64,000 nt of DNA, from positions 62,001 through 126,000 of the forward strand of contig JACZJC010000020.1 in the NCBI GenBank assembly GCA_014860745.1. The letters are read 5' to 3'. The notes below the pieces were generated by a model that saw only the letters and a list, made by a program, of their open reading frames with translations, had not been told where the DNA came from and made no database searches. Shown piece after piece: positions 36,009 to 44,284 of the stretch. The number at the start of each line of letters is the position of its first letter. Positions within the stretch are counted from its first letter, which is position 1. The position numbers and the translations under genes are program-made. Source of the stretch: Anaerolineales bacterium (GTDB lineage Bacteria; Chloroflexota; Anaerolineae; Anaerolineales; Villigracilaceae).

Positions 36009-38373
36009 ATTTACTCTTTGGCGGGACACGTTTGATGATTTTGGATTTTCCAGATTCCGCGGCTGGTTTGCTCAAGTCTGGCAGGCCGTCAATTGCTCCG
36101 GCTATGAATCCATGGATGTACTTGGAGGTGTTGATCGTCTCGATCATTCCACCGGTTTCGCGCATCAATTCCACCATGTGACGGGTTAGGCGCGCATCGC
36201 GGTCTTTGGGTCTGCCGCCAAGTCCGTTCCACACTGCGATTAGGCGCACCTTGTCGATACCGTGAAGCAGGGAGGAATACAGCGCCCAGCGGTTATTGCG
36301 TTCATAAGGTTCATAGCCTTCCTTTGCTTCTCCGATATTGTCCATCTGGTAGTATTCATCCACGAGAGGGTGGCTGCGAATTTTGTAAAAGCGTTCCGTC
36401 CAGGTTTCGCCGCCGGGAGAAACAAATTCACGAATATAGGCGGCTTCAGCAAGAGGCAGGTGCACATCCACATGGATGCCCTTTTCGGCACATTCTTCTG
36501 CGAAGAGGATCTCGCTGCCGGCTGAGAGCCCTGCCAGGATGGCCTTGTCGTCTGACCCTGCATGGTATTTCTCGAGTTTCTTTCGAATTTCAGAGCGGAT
36601 TTCATTTTCCCGGGTTTCAGGGAAGGTCTTCTTTTCCTTGCTGGGATAATCGACCATATATCCGGCGAAAAGAAATACCTGTCCTGTGGATGAATTCCCT
36701 GTTGGTTTCTTTCTTTTTTTTCCTTTACCAGTCAAAGGGGGATTATCGGATTTACTTACACGGTTTACTTCTTCTTCAAGGATATTTATCGCAGCCTGTA
36801 CGTTTTCGCCGCGCAAGTCCAGTGCCCGCAGGATCTCGAGCTGGGACAAGGAGGCTTGCAGGAAAAACAAATTGCGCCGCGAGGCGGTGAGCGCCTTTCG
36901 GTAGGAGCGGATAACATTGGCAATGTTATCGATGGTGAGGACCCGTAACTCAGCCAGCGATATCAGGGTCCAGTAATCCGCATTGTCTTCATCCACTTTT
37001 GTTTCAAGGGCGAACACGAGCGCGCCTTTGAGCTCGGGCAATTCCCTGCGGATTCTAGCAATATCGGGATCGGGGTCTTTTTTGTCGTCGAAGCGGTCTG
37101 CGAGGTGGACGGCAATGCTGGAAAGCGTAAGCGCGTTGACCCCGGGATAGTAATTGTTCAGGTCGATTCGATAGCCTTTGAGATAAATGTCAATGGATTT
37201 GATCAGCCAGTGATAGGAATCGAAAGCGGCGCGCAGTCGTTTTGTTTTGTCCGAAATGTTCTTCCAAGAGTCGGCCCACATTTCCTTGTAGATGCGGCCG
37301 AGATAGGATATGGCTTCGCTGTCGTCGGGAAAATCATTCAGCAGGTTCTCGATCTTCACAATGGCTTCATCCACCCGGCCGAGGCGGTTGAGATGGAAAG
37401 CTTCTTCCCGCCGGAAGGCAAGGTTGCCGGAATTGACTTCCAACCCTTTGCGGTATTGAGCCAGAGCCAGTTCGTTCCGTCCCATATTGGCAAGCGCCTT
37501 GCCGGCTTCGCCGATGGCTTCCTCTTTGATGAGCGGGTTGCGAATCTCTTCCGTGAGCAGCAGGATGTCGCCGATGCGCTTTTGGCGCTGGGCAACCGTC
37601 ACGCGCTGCTTCCATTCGTTATACTCGCGCCAAAAACCTGTTGCCAATGGAGTCCGCAGCGAGTTCCGGTCCGGTTCTTTCAGCCCGGAGAGCAGGTTGT
37701 AGATGGGGCTGTGAATCGCATCGCGGTCCGAAGCCCAGGTGTCCTTGGTCATGCGCGCAATGGCTTGAATATCATTCTTCAGGAATTCAGGGTCCGGCAC
37801 GCCTTCGGCTGTGATGTGATAGGGAAGCGTGCGTACGTTGAAGATATCGAACGGCATGTAGGCGCGGCCCGCCTGGATATGCACCACGCCGCGTTTGCGA
37901 AACGCATGGCGGATGCCCAGCTCATAATAGGCATTGGCGTTGTCAATGCTCAAGTCACATAGCACAAGGTCGGCAAGCAAAAGCTCCTGGAACATATCCG
38001 TCAGAATATCGCCGGAGGAGGTCTCTTCATCAGCGCGGAAGGGTTCAAAGCCCGACTCTTCCAAAGCGGGCTTGATCATCAGTTTATAAATTGCGTTGAA
38101 ATCATAGAGCGTCCCATCGCTGCCTTTCTTTTTTCCGAAGGGCATTACCACAAAGGCATGCGGACGAATCACAGGCCGCGTCGGGGCGGGACTTTCAACT
38201 GGTTCTACGACCGGAAGAGTGGGATTCGCTGCGGCAGTTGATTCCTTGTCCGAAGAGGCTGTACCCGTCTCCGCTGGGGTCACCGGCGCGGGAGAGGAGG
38301 ATGGAGGTGTGGATGCTGGTAAAGAGGATAGAACATTTTCTTTGGGTGCGGGATTCGCGCTATGGTCAGTCAT
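36007..38373 (-). CDS. TIR-like / TPR-S (TRAFs-binding) / Rossmann sensor protein
   Basis: A 788-residue soluble protein, last gene of a four-gene operon. Residues 1-70 are Pro/Ser/Ala-rich and disordered. Residues 72-170 form a TIR-like or nucleoside deoxyribosyltransferase-like fold: HAFVVMPFGKKKG, EPFRADEETSSGDIL, LVLCDLSIDNANAYYELGIRHA, with the acidic Glu in YYELG. Residues about 240-560 are helical repeats of the TPR-S/TRAFs-binding type. Residues about 585-690 form a second Rossmann-like fold with VFLFAGYMVDYP and AILAGLSAGSEILFAEECAEKG, reminiscent of SLOG/TIR-like sensors. In conflict systems, such double-Rossmann plus TPR proteins are predicted nucleotide sensors next to SLATT effectors. 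SD is AAAGGA. Confidence 0.75.
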   Translation of the reverse strand: MTDHSANPAPKENVLSSLPASTPPSSSPAPVTPAETGTASSDKESTAAANPTLPVVEPVESPAPTRPVIRPHAFVVMPFGKKKGSDGTLYDFNAIYKLMIKPALEESGFEPFRADEETSSGDILTDMFQELLLADLVLCDLSIDNANAYYELGIRHAFRKRGVVHIQAGRAYMPFDIFNVRTLPYHITAEGVPDPEFLKNDIQAIARMTKDTWASDRDAIHSPIYNLLSGLKEPDRNSLRTPLATGFWREYNEWKQRVTVAQRQKRIGDILLLTEEIRNPLIKEEAIGEAGKALANMGRNELALAQYRKGLEVNSGNLAFRREEAFHLNRLGRVDEAIVKIENLLNDFPDDSEAISYLGRIYKEMWADSWKNISDKTKRLRAAFDSYHWLIKSIDIYLKGYRIDLNNYYPGVNALTLSSIAVHLADRFDDKKDPDPDIARIRRELPELKGALVFALETKVDEDNADYWTLISLAELRVLTIDNIANVIRSYRKALTASRRNLFFLQASLSQLEILRALDLRGENVQAAINILEEEVNRVSKSDNPPLTGKGKKRKKPTGNSSTGQVFLFAGYMVDYPSKEKKTFPETRENEIRSEIRKKLEKYHAGSDDKAILAGLSAGSEILFAEECAEKGIHVDVHLPLAEAAYIREFVSPGGETWTERFYKIRSHPLVDEYYQMDNIGEAKEGYEPYERNNRWALYSSLLHGIDKVRLIAVWNGLGGRPKDRDARLTRHMVELMRETGGMIETINTSKYIHGFIAGAIDGLPDLSKPAAESGKSKIIKRVPPKSK

Positions 38374-38390
38374 GACAAATATCCTTTAAG

Positions 38391-39686
38391 TTATCCCTTG
38401 GGTTCGTGCGACTTGGGGTACCGGGAAAGCAGGTTATTCAAAACGGCGGGGGGAGTGTTCGAGCCGATTTCAACTCCCGCAAATTCCTCAGCGATTTCCG
38501 CCAATGCAGATTTCAGCCCGCTGAAGCGCTCCTGAATTCCACGCTGCATGGCTTCCAACTCGGCCCTTACGATATCGGAAGAGGCCTCCTTGGAAAGTTC
38601 GTTCAACGCATTTTCCATCTCTTCTGTGAGGACCTTCTCAGATTCGCCCAGTTTATCGCTGGTGAAGTCCACTACTGCGTCTTCCATGGACTGTTTGAGA
38701 CGGCGGTCTGATTCGCGCGCTTCCTTGATGACACGGTTGATGAGGCTGGCCTCTTCGTCGAGGTCGGACGCTTTTAACGCTTCCTGCATGGCTTTGATGT
38801 ATTCAACGTTCTGGCTCCAAAGGATTTCTTCGGTGGAGCGCACCATGTTGAAGAATTCGCTCTGGGTCTTCTCGCTTTCATCCAGGCTTTTCCAATGATC
38901 ATAGAGGATGCCGAGTTCCATTCGCACTTTGCTGTAATTCCGCACAACCGCATCGAGATTTCGCAATTCCTGCCAGCCAATCAGTGCTGCAGTAAAGGCA
39001 GCTGTAAGGGCAACCCACAATGGCAGGACGGCTGCAAGGAATACGCCCAGCCCTCCAGCAATCAGAATGAGGGTTTGCAAGCGCCTGCGTTCAGCCTGCC
39101 TTCTTACTACTCTTTCACTGTGCCAGTTTAATTGTTGCTCGAGCCTGTAATGGAAATATTCGTCCCCGTTAATGTCATTAAAGCCCCCATCGCTGGAAGG
39201 GTCCTTTGGATTATGGTGCGGAGGAATGGAGCCCTTGTAGGTTTCCATGGTCAACTCGCCATTCATGCCGCTATAAACCGACCTTTGAATTTCAACGAGT
39301 CTCTTTTCGAGCCAGGTGCGGCGAGACGGTGAATCTTGTAGAATGGTGCGATAGCTGTAAATCTCTTTGAGAATTTCCTCCGCGCCTGCGCGGGAGACGA
39401 GCCAGTCCCCATTGGCATAATTGGTGCTTGTGTAGGCAGCAATACCGGATGCCAGGATCGGAAGGAGGAGGAGGAGACCTCGAATAATTAAACCTGCAAG
39501 CCCGCTCTCCAGGGGGAAACTTTGGGAAAGAATCGCAAAAAGGGTCGCAAGGATGCCAAGAGCTACGATCCACCTGCGCATTCGAAGATGGGCTTTCGTC
39601 CTTTTTGATGAGATCGCGTCCAATTGGGCAAAACGCGTCCACGCGACTTCAAGGATAGGGACTGGTTGTTGAGGTTGTGTATCCAT
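38391..39686 (-). CDS. tandem SLATT/DUF4231-like 2TM membrane protein
   Basis: A 431-residue membrane protein with two copies of a 2-helix module. Copy 1: WIVALGILATLFAIL plus LLLLPILASGIAAYTS (residues 37-85), followed by RAGAEEILKEIYSYRT. Copy 2: LQTLILIAGGLGVFLAAV plus WVALTAAFTAALIGW (205-245), preceded by YRLEQQLNWHSERVV. The charged helix and the [R]-x-x-A-E-x-x-K-x-E-x-x-x-Y pattern match the SLATT/DUF4231 superfamily, predicted pore-forming effectors. The C-terminal 170 residues are a long coiled coil (residues 260-400). Lies 17 nt before the sensor gene and 13 nt after the TIR-WD40 gene. Confidence 0.78.
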   Translation of the reverse strand: MDTQPQQPVPILEVAWTRFAQLDAISSKRTKAHLRMRRWIVALGILATLFAILSQSFPLESGLAGLIIRGLLLLLPILASGIAAYTSTNYANGDWLVSRAGAEEILKEIYSYRTILQDSPSRRTWLEKRLVEIQRSVYSGMNGELTMETYKGSIPPHHNPKDPSSDGGFNDINGDEYFHYRLEQQLNWHSERVVRRQAERRRLQTLILIAGGLGVFLAAVLPLWVALTAAFTAALIGWQELRNLDAVVRNYSKVRMELGILYDHWKSLDESEKTQSEFFNMVRSTEEILWSQNVEYIKAMQEALKASDLDEEASLINRVIKEARESDRRLKQSMEDAVVDFTSDKLGESEKVLTEEMENALNELSKEASSDIVRAELEAMQRGIQERFSGLKSALAEIAEEFAGVEIGSNTPPAVLNNLLSRYPKSHEPKG

Positions 39687-39699
39687 AAATGATCCTCTT

Positions 39700-42600
39700 T
39701 TACTGCTGGGGTAGGTTGGGGCAAAGCGAAGTGTATGCTTCGTCCTGGAAGAAGAATTCCCACTGGCTTGGGGTTAAATTTCTGGTAAGGCGGGAACACG
39801 CCATTGACACGAGATTTTCTTTTACGATAGGTACGAGCAGGTTGACATCCCAGAATTGCAGGGTCTTCCGCGAGACGGAGGATAGCAGGTTGCCGTCTGG
39901 CGAAAAATTGATTCCGGATACAAGGTCTCCGTGTGGGATGCGAACGACTTCTTCACCGGTGTTGAGGTCCCAGAGGTAGACAAAACCATCCGCGCTGGCC
40001 GATGCGAGCCAGCCCTTTTTGGAATTAAAATCGAGGGAAGTGACCCTCCCACTTTGAAGGAATTTGTAGGCGGGCTGGGTGAAATCTTTTTTGGTCATAT
40101 CCCAGACGAAGATGCTTCCATCGGAACTTGTGGTTGCAAGCCAGGTCCCTTCGAGGTTGAAATTAAGCGAGCGGATGCTTCCAACTTGTTTAAGGGTGGT
40201 GATTTCCATATTGGAACCTGTGTCCCATAACACAGTTTTATCCATAAAGCCGATAGCCAGGATTGGGTCTTTGGGGCTGTATGCGGAAGTGAAGGCGATT
40301 TCATTGAATTTAAGCTCATTCACCAACTGGCCTGACTCGATCTCCCAAATATAGACGCTGGTGTTGTCTTCGTTGGTGGTCGCCAGGAATTTTCCATCCC
40401 CGCTGATTGCCAGTCCGCTGATATCTGATCCATGCGGGAGGGAATGTAAGACCTTTGTTTCGAGGTTGTATAAGATCGCCCTTGAATTGGAAACTTCGGA
40501 GTTTTCCGAGATAGCGATCCATTTGGAATCCGGGCTGACTTTAAGTTGTGCTGTGAGCTCATCGAAGGACAACACGTTTGTTCCCAGGGTGCTGTCATGC
40601 AGGGTGGTCAATTGGCTGGCTGGGATCTGCCAGAGAATTTTATCGTCCGTGTTGATCAGCATCCATTGGCCGGCAGGGTCAAACTTGGCCTTGTTTACGA
40701 ATTCGGTAAACCCGATGTAGCCGATGCGCTCCTTCAGGGTGGAAATATCCCAAACGGTGATATTCCCGCTGCGATCGCCAACGAAGATCATGTTTCCATC
40801 CTGGCTGAACAGCAGGGCCGAGCCGATCCCATCAATGGATGCCTCCAGCATCATTGCGCCGGTTTGGGCGTCCCAAAGTCTTGCGGTCAGGTCATATCCT
40901 GTACTCAGAATCCATTCGCCGTTCGGGCTGACTTCCACGCGCTGGACAAAGCTGCCGTGCTGCATGCGGACTTTTTCCTGCCCGCTTTCGGCATCGAAAA
41001 CGCGCACGATCTTGTCATCCGAGACGGTGACGAACCAGGAGCTGTCCGGGCTGAAAGCCACATCTTCCACCCAATCCGGATGGTTGATGACATGAGTCTG
41101 CCGCCCTGTTTCGGCTCTTGCCAGACGCGCCGTGCTGTCTTCGCTGACCGAGACGATTTGCTTGCCATCCGGGCTGAAGGCCAGGTTGAATACTTCTGCA
41201 TCGTGAAGGGAACCGGGTATCAGGAATCCACTCATCACCTTCCAAAGCCGCACTGTGCCCGTTTTTGTGCCAACGGCTAGCCAATCACCTGCGGGATGGA
41301 ATTGAACAATACTGACCGGCCCTCTTGCAAAATTATAGTTATAAACATTCTGGCGGATGTCGATGTTGATGACGGAAACAAATCCATCCTTGCGCCCGGC
41401 AGCCACAAGGCTGCCATTCGGGCTGAGGTCGATATCCAGAACATCTGTCCCGTAGTTGAATGTTTCAAGTTGGGAACCATTTTGAGGGTCCCAGAGGCGA
41501 ACCGAACCGTCCAGGCTGGAAGTGACGAGGACGCGATTATCCCTGGAAAGGAAAGCGTCGGTCACATCGCTATCGTGTTGAACGCAAATCACCTTTTGGC
41601 CTTGCGGTGTCCATACACAGGCGGTCTTATCTGCGCTGGAGGAGATGATGTATTGCCCATCCGGGCTGTTGTGAATGTTCCAGATCCTGCCCATATGTTT
41701 GATCTGCGCCACGGGCATCGGCATCAGGCTGAGGTTATGACGAAGGATATCTTCCGCTTCGTTCGATGGTGAACGACTTAATGATTCCAGAGCCAGCAGG
41801 GTACTGATTTCCAGCTGACCGGGTCGTTCCTTGTAGGCGCCGGCTTGCGCGGCGCTTCGCTGAGCCTTGGCTTCATTTGCGCTTATTAATGCTTGTCTTT
41901 GATTTTCAACGGCAATGGCTTGTTGGGTAAGGGCCACCTGTTCACTGGCAGCAGCAGCTGCTGCGCTTATCTCAGCTGCTTCTCTGCTTTCAACGGCTGA
42001 CCGCCATTGGAACAACGAAAAAATACCGAGAAGAATGCTGACTACCAGCACAAGGCCAATCCCTATGGTGAGGTTTCTCTGGCGGCGAATAGCATTCTGT
42101 CGGCTGGCGCTGATGTACTCCGCCTGCAATGGAATTACTCCCCGGCTTTTATGTTCAGTGGAGGCTGTCATCCACTTTTCGCCGTCTTCCAGGTCTTCAC
42201 CCTGAAGAAGGTAGCTGGTGCTGCGATTCTTCCGGTCCCATTCCATGGCCCGTTCGAGCAGACGGGTATGCTGCTGAACCCATCCCAGGTCTGTCTGGAT
42301 TGCGCTGACAAGCTGGGGAATGGTTCCCTTGAAATCATCCTTGCGCGAACGCAGATAAACCCAATTGGTGGATGACAGTTTGGGGTGCATTTTCTGTCTT
42401 TTTTCAGGTTCGCGGTACAACACCGGGATGATCTTTTTATTATTTTTTATGCCCAGTTCTAATTCATCCCGACAGACTTGGGATTTTAGAGAATCCGGGC
42501 TGATGACGAAAACAAAGGCATCCCCGCCCTCGATGGCGGCGCTGATCTCGGACATCCAATCCGAACTGAGGGGGATGCCTTCCCAGTCCACCCAGGCGTC

Positions 42601-42708
42601 GATGCCGGCCGCATCGATGGCATTGTTCAGTTTACGCACAAAAGCTTTGTCTTTGCGCGAATAGGAGATGAATATTTTTGTTTTTCGTGCTGCGTTTATT
42701 TCAGACAT
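39700..42708 (-). CDS. TIR-TM-coiled coil-WD40 protein
   Basis: A 1002-residue protein. Residues 10-130 are a TIR domain (KIFISYSRKDKAFVRKL, DWEGIPLSSDW, CRDELELGIKNNKKIIPVL), with Glu82 at the position of the catalytic Glu of NAD-cleaving TIRs. A single transmembrane helix lies at about 209-233, followed by an Ala-rich coiled coil (about 240-300). From about 330 to the end there are 13-14 WD40-type blades (e.g. VFDAESGQE, LWDAQTGAMM, LWDLNTGEE), enough for two propellers. No NACHT or STAND ATPase is present, unlike many TIR-WD40 proteins. Predicted membrane-anchored TIR with a sensing propeller. It follows the C39/SH3 gene by 16 nt. Confidence 0.85.
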   Translation of the reverse strand: MSEINAARKTKIFISYSRKDKAFVRKLNNAIDAAGIDAWVDWEGIPLSSDWMSEISAAIEGGDAFVFVISPDSLKSQVCRDELELGIKNNKKIIPVLYREPEKRQKMHPKLSSTNWVYLRSRKDDFKGTIPQLVSAIQTDLGWVQQHTRLLERAMEWDRKNRSTSYLLQGEDLEDGEKWMTASTEHKSRGVIPLQAEYISASRQNAIRRQRNLTIGIGLVLVVSILLGIFSLFQWRSAVESREAAEISAAAAAASEQVALTQQAIAVENQRQALISANEAKAQRSAAQAGAYKERPGQLEISTLLALESLSRSPSNEAEDILRHNLSLMPMPVAQIKHMGRIWNIHNSPDGQYIISSSADKTACVWTPQGQKVICVQHDSDVTDAFLSRDNRVLVTSSLDGSVRLWDPQNGSQLETFNYGTDVLDIDLSPNGSLVAAGRKDGFVSVINIDIRQNVYNYNFARGPVSIVQFHPAGDWLAVGTKTGTVRLWKVMSGFLIPGSLHDAEVFNLAFSPDGKQIVSVSEDSTARLARAETGRQTHVINHPDWVEDVAFSPDSSWFVTVSDDKIVRVFDAESGQEKVRMQHGSFVQRVEVSPNGEWILSTGYDLTARLWDAQTGAMMLEASIDGIGSALLFSQDGNMIFVGDRSGNITVWDISTLKERIGYIGFTEFVNKAKFDPAGQWMLINTDDKILWQIPASQLTTLHDSTLGTNVLSFDELTAQLKVSPDSKWIAISENSEVSNSRAILYNLETKVLHSLPHGSDISGLAISGDGKFLATTNEDNTSVYIWEIESGQLVNELKFNEIAFTSAYSPKDPILAIGFMDKTVLWDTGSNMEITTLKQVGSIRSLNFNLEGTWLATTSSDGSIFVWDMTKKDFTQPAYKFLQSGRVTSLDFNSKKGWLASASADGFVYLWDLNTGEEVVRIPHGDLVSGINFSPDGNLLSSVSRKTLQFWDVNLLVPIVKENLVSMACSRLTRNLTPSQWEFFFQDEAYTSLCPNLPQQ

Positions 42709-42724
42709 GTCCTGCTCTTCGTCT

Positions 42725-44119
42725 TTACCTCACGACAAACCATGCCGCAACATACCCCTCATGAGTTGCGTCTTTTACCTTGAGCCATTGATTGTTTGCG
42801 CCGATTTTTGCTTCAGCACCGGGTTCTGTGACGGTAAATTCATAACCAAGCGGTACGCGTTTGATCAAGGTTGCTTCGCTGACGACGGGCTGGTTTCGCA
42901 TGGATACCGCCTCGGCAGTGGTACGGACTTTTAAAGCCCCGCCCGCAGAAGGTGCAGAAGCGCTGGCGGCTTGCGCCGTGGATCCCCCGGCATATTTCAC
43001 ATACCATGCCGCTACGTAGCCTTCTTTTTTGTTATTGTCGCGGACTTTGATCCACTGGTTTTGAACGCCGACCTTGGGGATTGCCTGATTGGCGGGTTCA
43101 AGGCTGATAAGTTGTTCGGTGACGGGTATTTTCCGAATCAATGTTTCCGGTGAAATTACAGGCTGGCTGCGGAAGGATAACTCCTCGGTTGGGTAGAGTG
43201 CCAACGCACCGGGTGGAACTGGGGCCGGTGCCGCCGATGCGCCCCCCGGTCTAGGGGCGGGAACTGCCGAGGCGGATGGAGCAGGCGCAGGGGAGGATGA
43301 AGCGGGTTTGTTTTTCTGTTCGGAAACATACCAGGCAGCTACATATCCCTGATCGCCGGCGGGGTCTTGCACCTGGATCCATTGGCCTTGCACACCGATC
43401 TTTGATTTGACCTGGGACTTCGGTTCGAGGCAGATCAATTCGGTGGTCGCTGCCATGCGTTTCCATAAATATCCGGTGACCGAGGGTTCCGCCCGCAGGG
43501 AAAGATCATCTTCCGCTGCATAAATGATGAATTTTTCGGCAGGTACCGCAACCTTCGTAACTTTGGGGGGTTCGGGCGGTGTGGTACTGTAAGAATCGAA
43601 CCACAGCACACCGCTGATTTCGGTTGCTATGGAAGCGCCGTTAAATTTGTAGCGGGTTGTCAACAGCACTTCCTTCGTGGGGCCGTCGCCGCCATATTTA
43701 TAGGGATCGTAAAGGGAATAATCTCCGCCCTTCTTTTCTTTTACCAAAACAAAATGGGTTTGGATACCGGCTTGTTTGTTCCAGTCTACTTGCAGGATGA
43801 CCGGTTTTCCCTGCGCCACAGCTGCATCGATTTGTGCAATGGGAGCGGGTGACGTTTCGCATGGCTGCATATCGCGGTAGGCGCAATTGGGCCAGATGTA
43901 TGGAAGCACGCTCGGGATAAAAAACGCCCCCTGAAAACCGCCGGCATTTTTCATTTTCTCATTGACGGTGACAGGGGTTTCGTTGTAGCCAATTCCATTC
44001 AGCATCATGGTCACAGACGTTAGCAGGCATCCCCAGCCGCCAATCGTCTCTTTTGAATGCCCCAGAGGAGCCGTCTTCCACGCCTCATCGTTCTGGTAAA
44101 GATTCTTTGTAACGAACAT
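42725..44119 (-). CDS. C39-like peptidase fused to three SH3-like domains
   Basis: A 464-residue protein, first gene of the TIR/SLATT operon. Residues 5-165 resemble the papain-like C39 fold: catalytic Cys31 in GGWGCLLTSVTMMLNG, His in IQTHFVLVKE (around 143) and Asp/Asn in SLYDPYKYG (around 157). Three SH3-like repeats follow (about 190-265, 300-375, 390-464), each with a LSLRAEP/LSFRSQP/VSMRNQP start and ending in EGYVAAW(Y/F)V. Linkers are Pro/Ala-rich. There is no signal peptide, so it may act in the cytoplasm or be exported by a non-classical path. AGGAGGTAA precedes the ATG. The mix of a peptidase-like module and surface-binding repeats in a TIR operon is unusual. Confidence 0.8.
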   Translation of the reverse strand: MFVTKNLYQNDEAWKTAPLGHSKETIGGWGCLLTSVTMMLNGIGYNETPVTVNEKMKNAGGFQGAFFIPSVLPYIWPNCAYRDMQPCETSPAPIAQIDAAVAQGKPVILQVDWNKQAGIQTHFVLVKEKKGGDYSLYDPYKYGGDGPTKEVLLTTRYKFNGASIATEISGVLWFDSYSTTPPEPPKVTKVAVPAEKFIIYAAEDDLSLRAEPSVTGYLWKRMAATTELICLEPKSQVKSKIGVQGQWIQVQDPAGDQGYVAAWYVSEQKNKPASSSPAPAPSASAVPAPRPGGASAAPAPVPPGALALYPTEELSFRSQPVISPETLIRKIPVTEQLISLEPANQAIPKVGVQNQWIKVRDNNKKEGYVAAWYVKYAGGSTAQAASASAPSAGGALKVRTTAEAVSMRNQPVVSEATLIKRVPLGYEFTVTEPGAEAKIGANNQWLKVKDATHEGYVAAWFVVR

Positions 44120-44183
44120 CTGGCCTTACCTCCTGCGTTTTGGTAAAGAATTGATTATTCGGCCAATTTTACTCCATATTTAT

Positions 44184-44201
44184 TTGCAACAAACTTGCAA
44201 C
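44184..44201. promoter_or_regulatory. TTGCAAC direct repeat, operator-like
   Basis: TTGCAAC occurs at 44,184-44,190 and again at 44,195-44,201, a period of 11 nt (one helical turn), 65 nt ahead of the first gene of the TIR/SLATT operon. It could be a regulator site. No strong promoter hexamer pair was found here. The rest of 44,120-44,284 holds nothing I recognise. Confidence 0.3.
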
Positions 44202-44284
44202 TTTTTAAGGTTGGGATGATATCTCCGCTTCCGACTCCGCCCCGGCCTGCCAGCCATTTCCGTGCATTTACTTCCCCGAATCAT

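Noticed and set aside
40546-41280. A 244-codon plus-strand open frame inside the TIR-WD40 gene
   Set aside because: Antisense of WD40 repeats; no start signal and no recognisable domain.
39700-42708. Classical TIR-NACHT-WD40 (STAND) protein
   Set aside because: No Walker A/B motifs lie between the TIR domain and the propeller; a TM helix and a coiled coil occupy that place.
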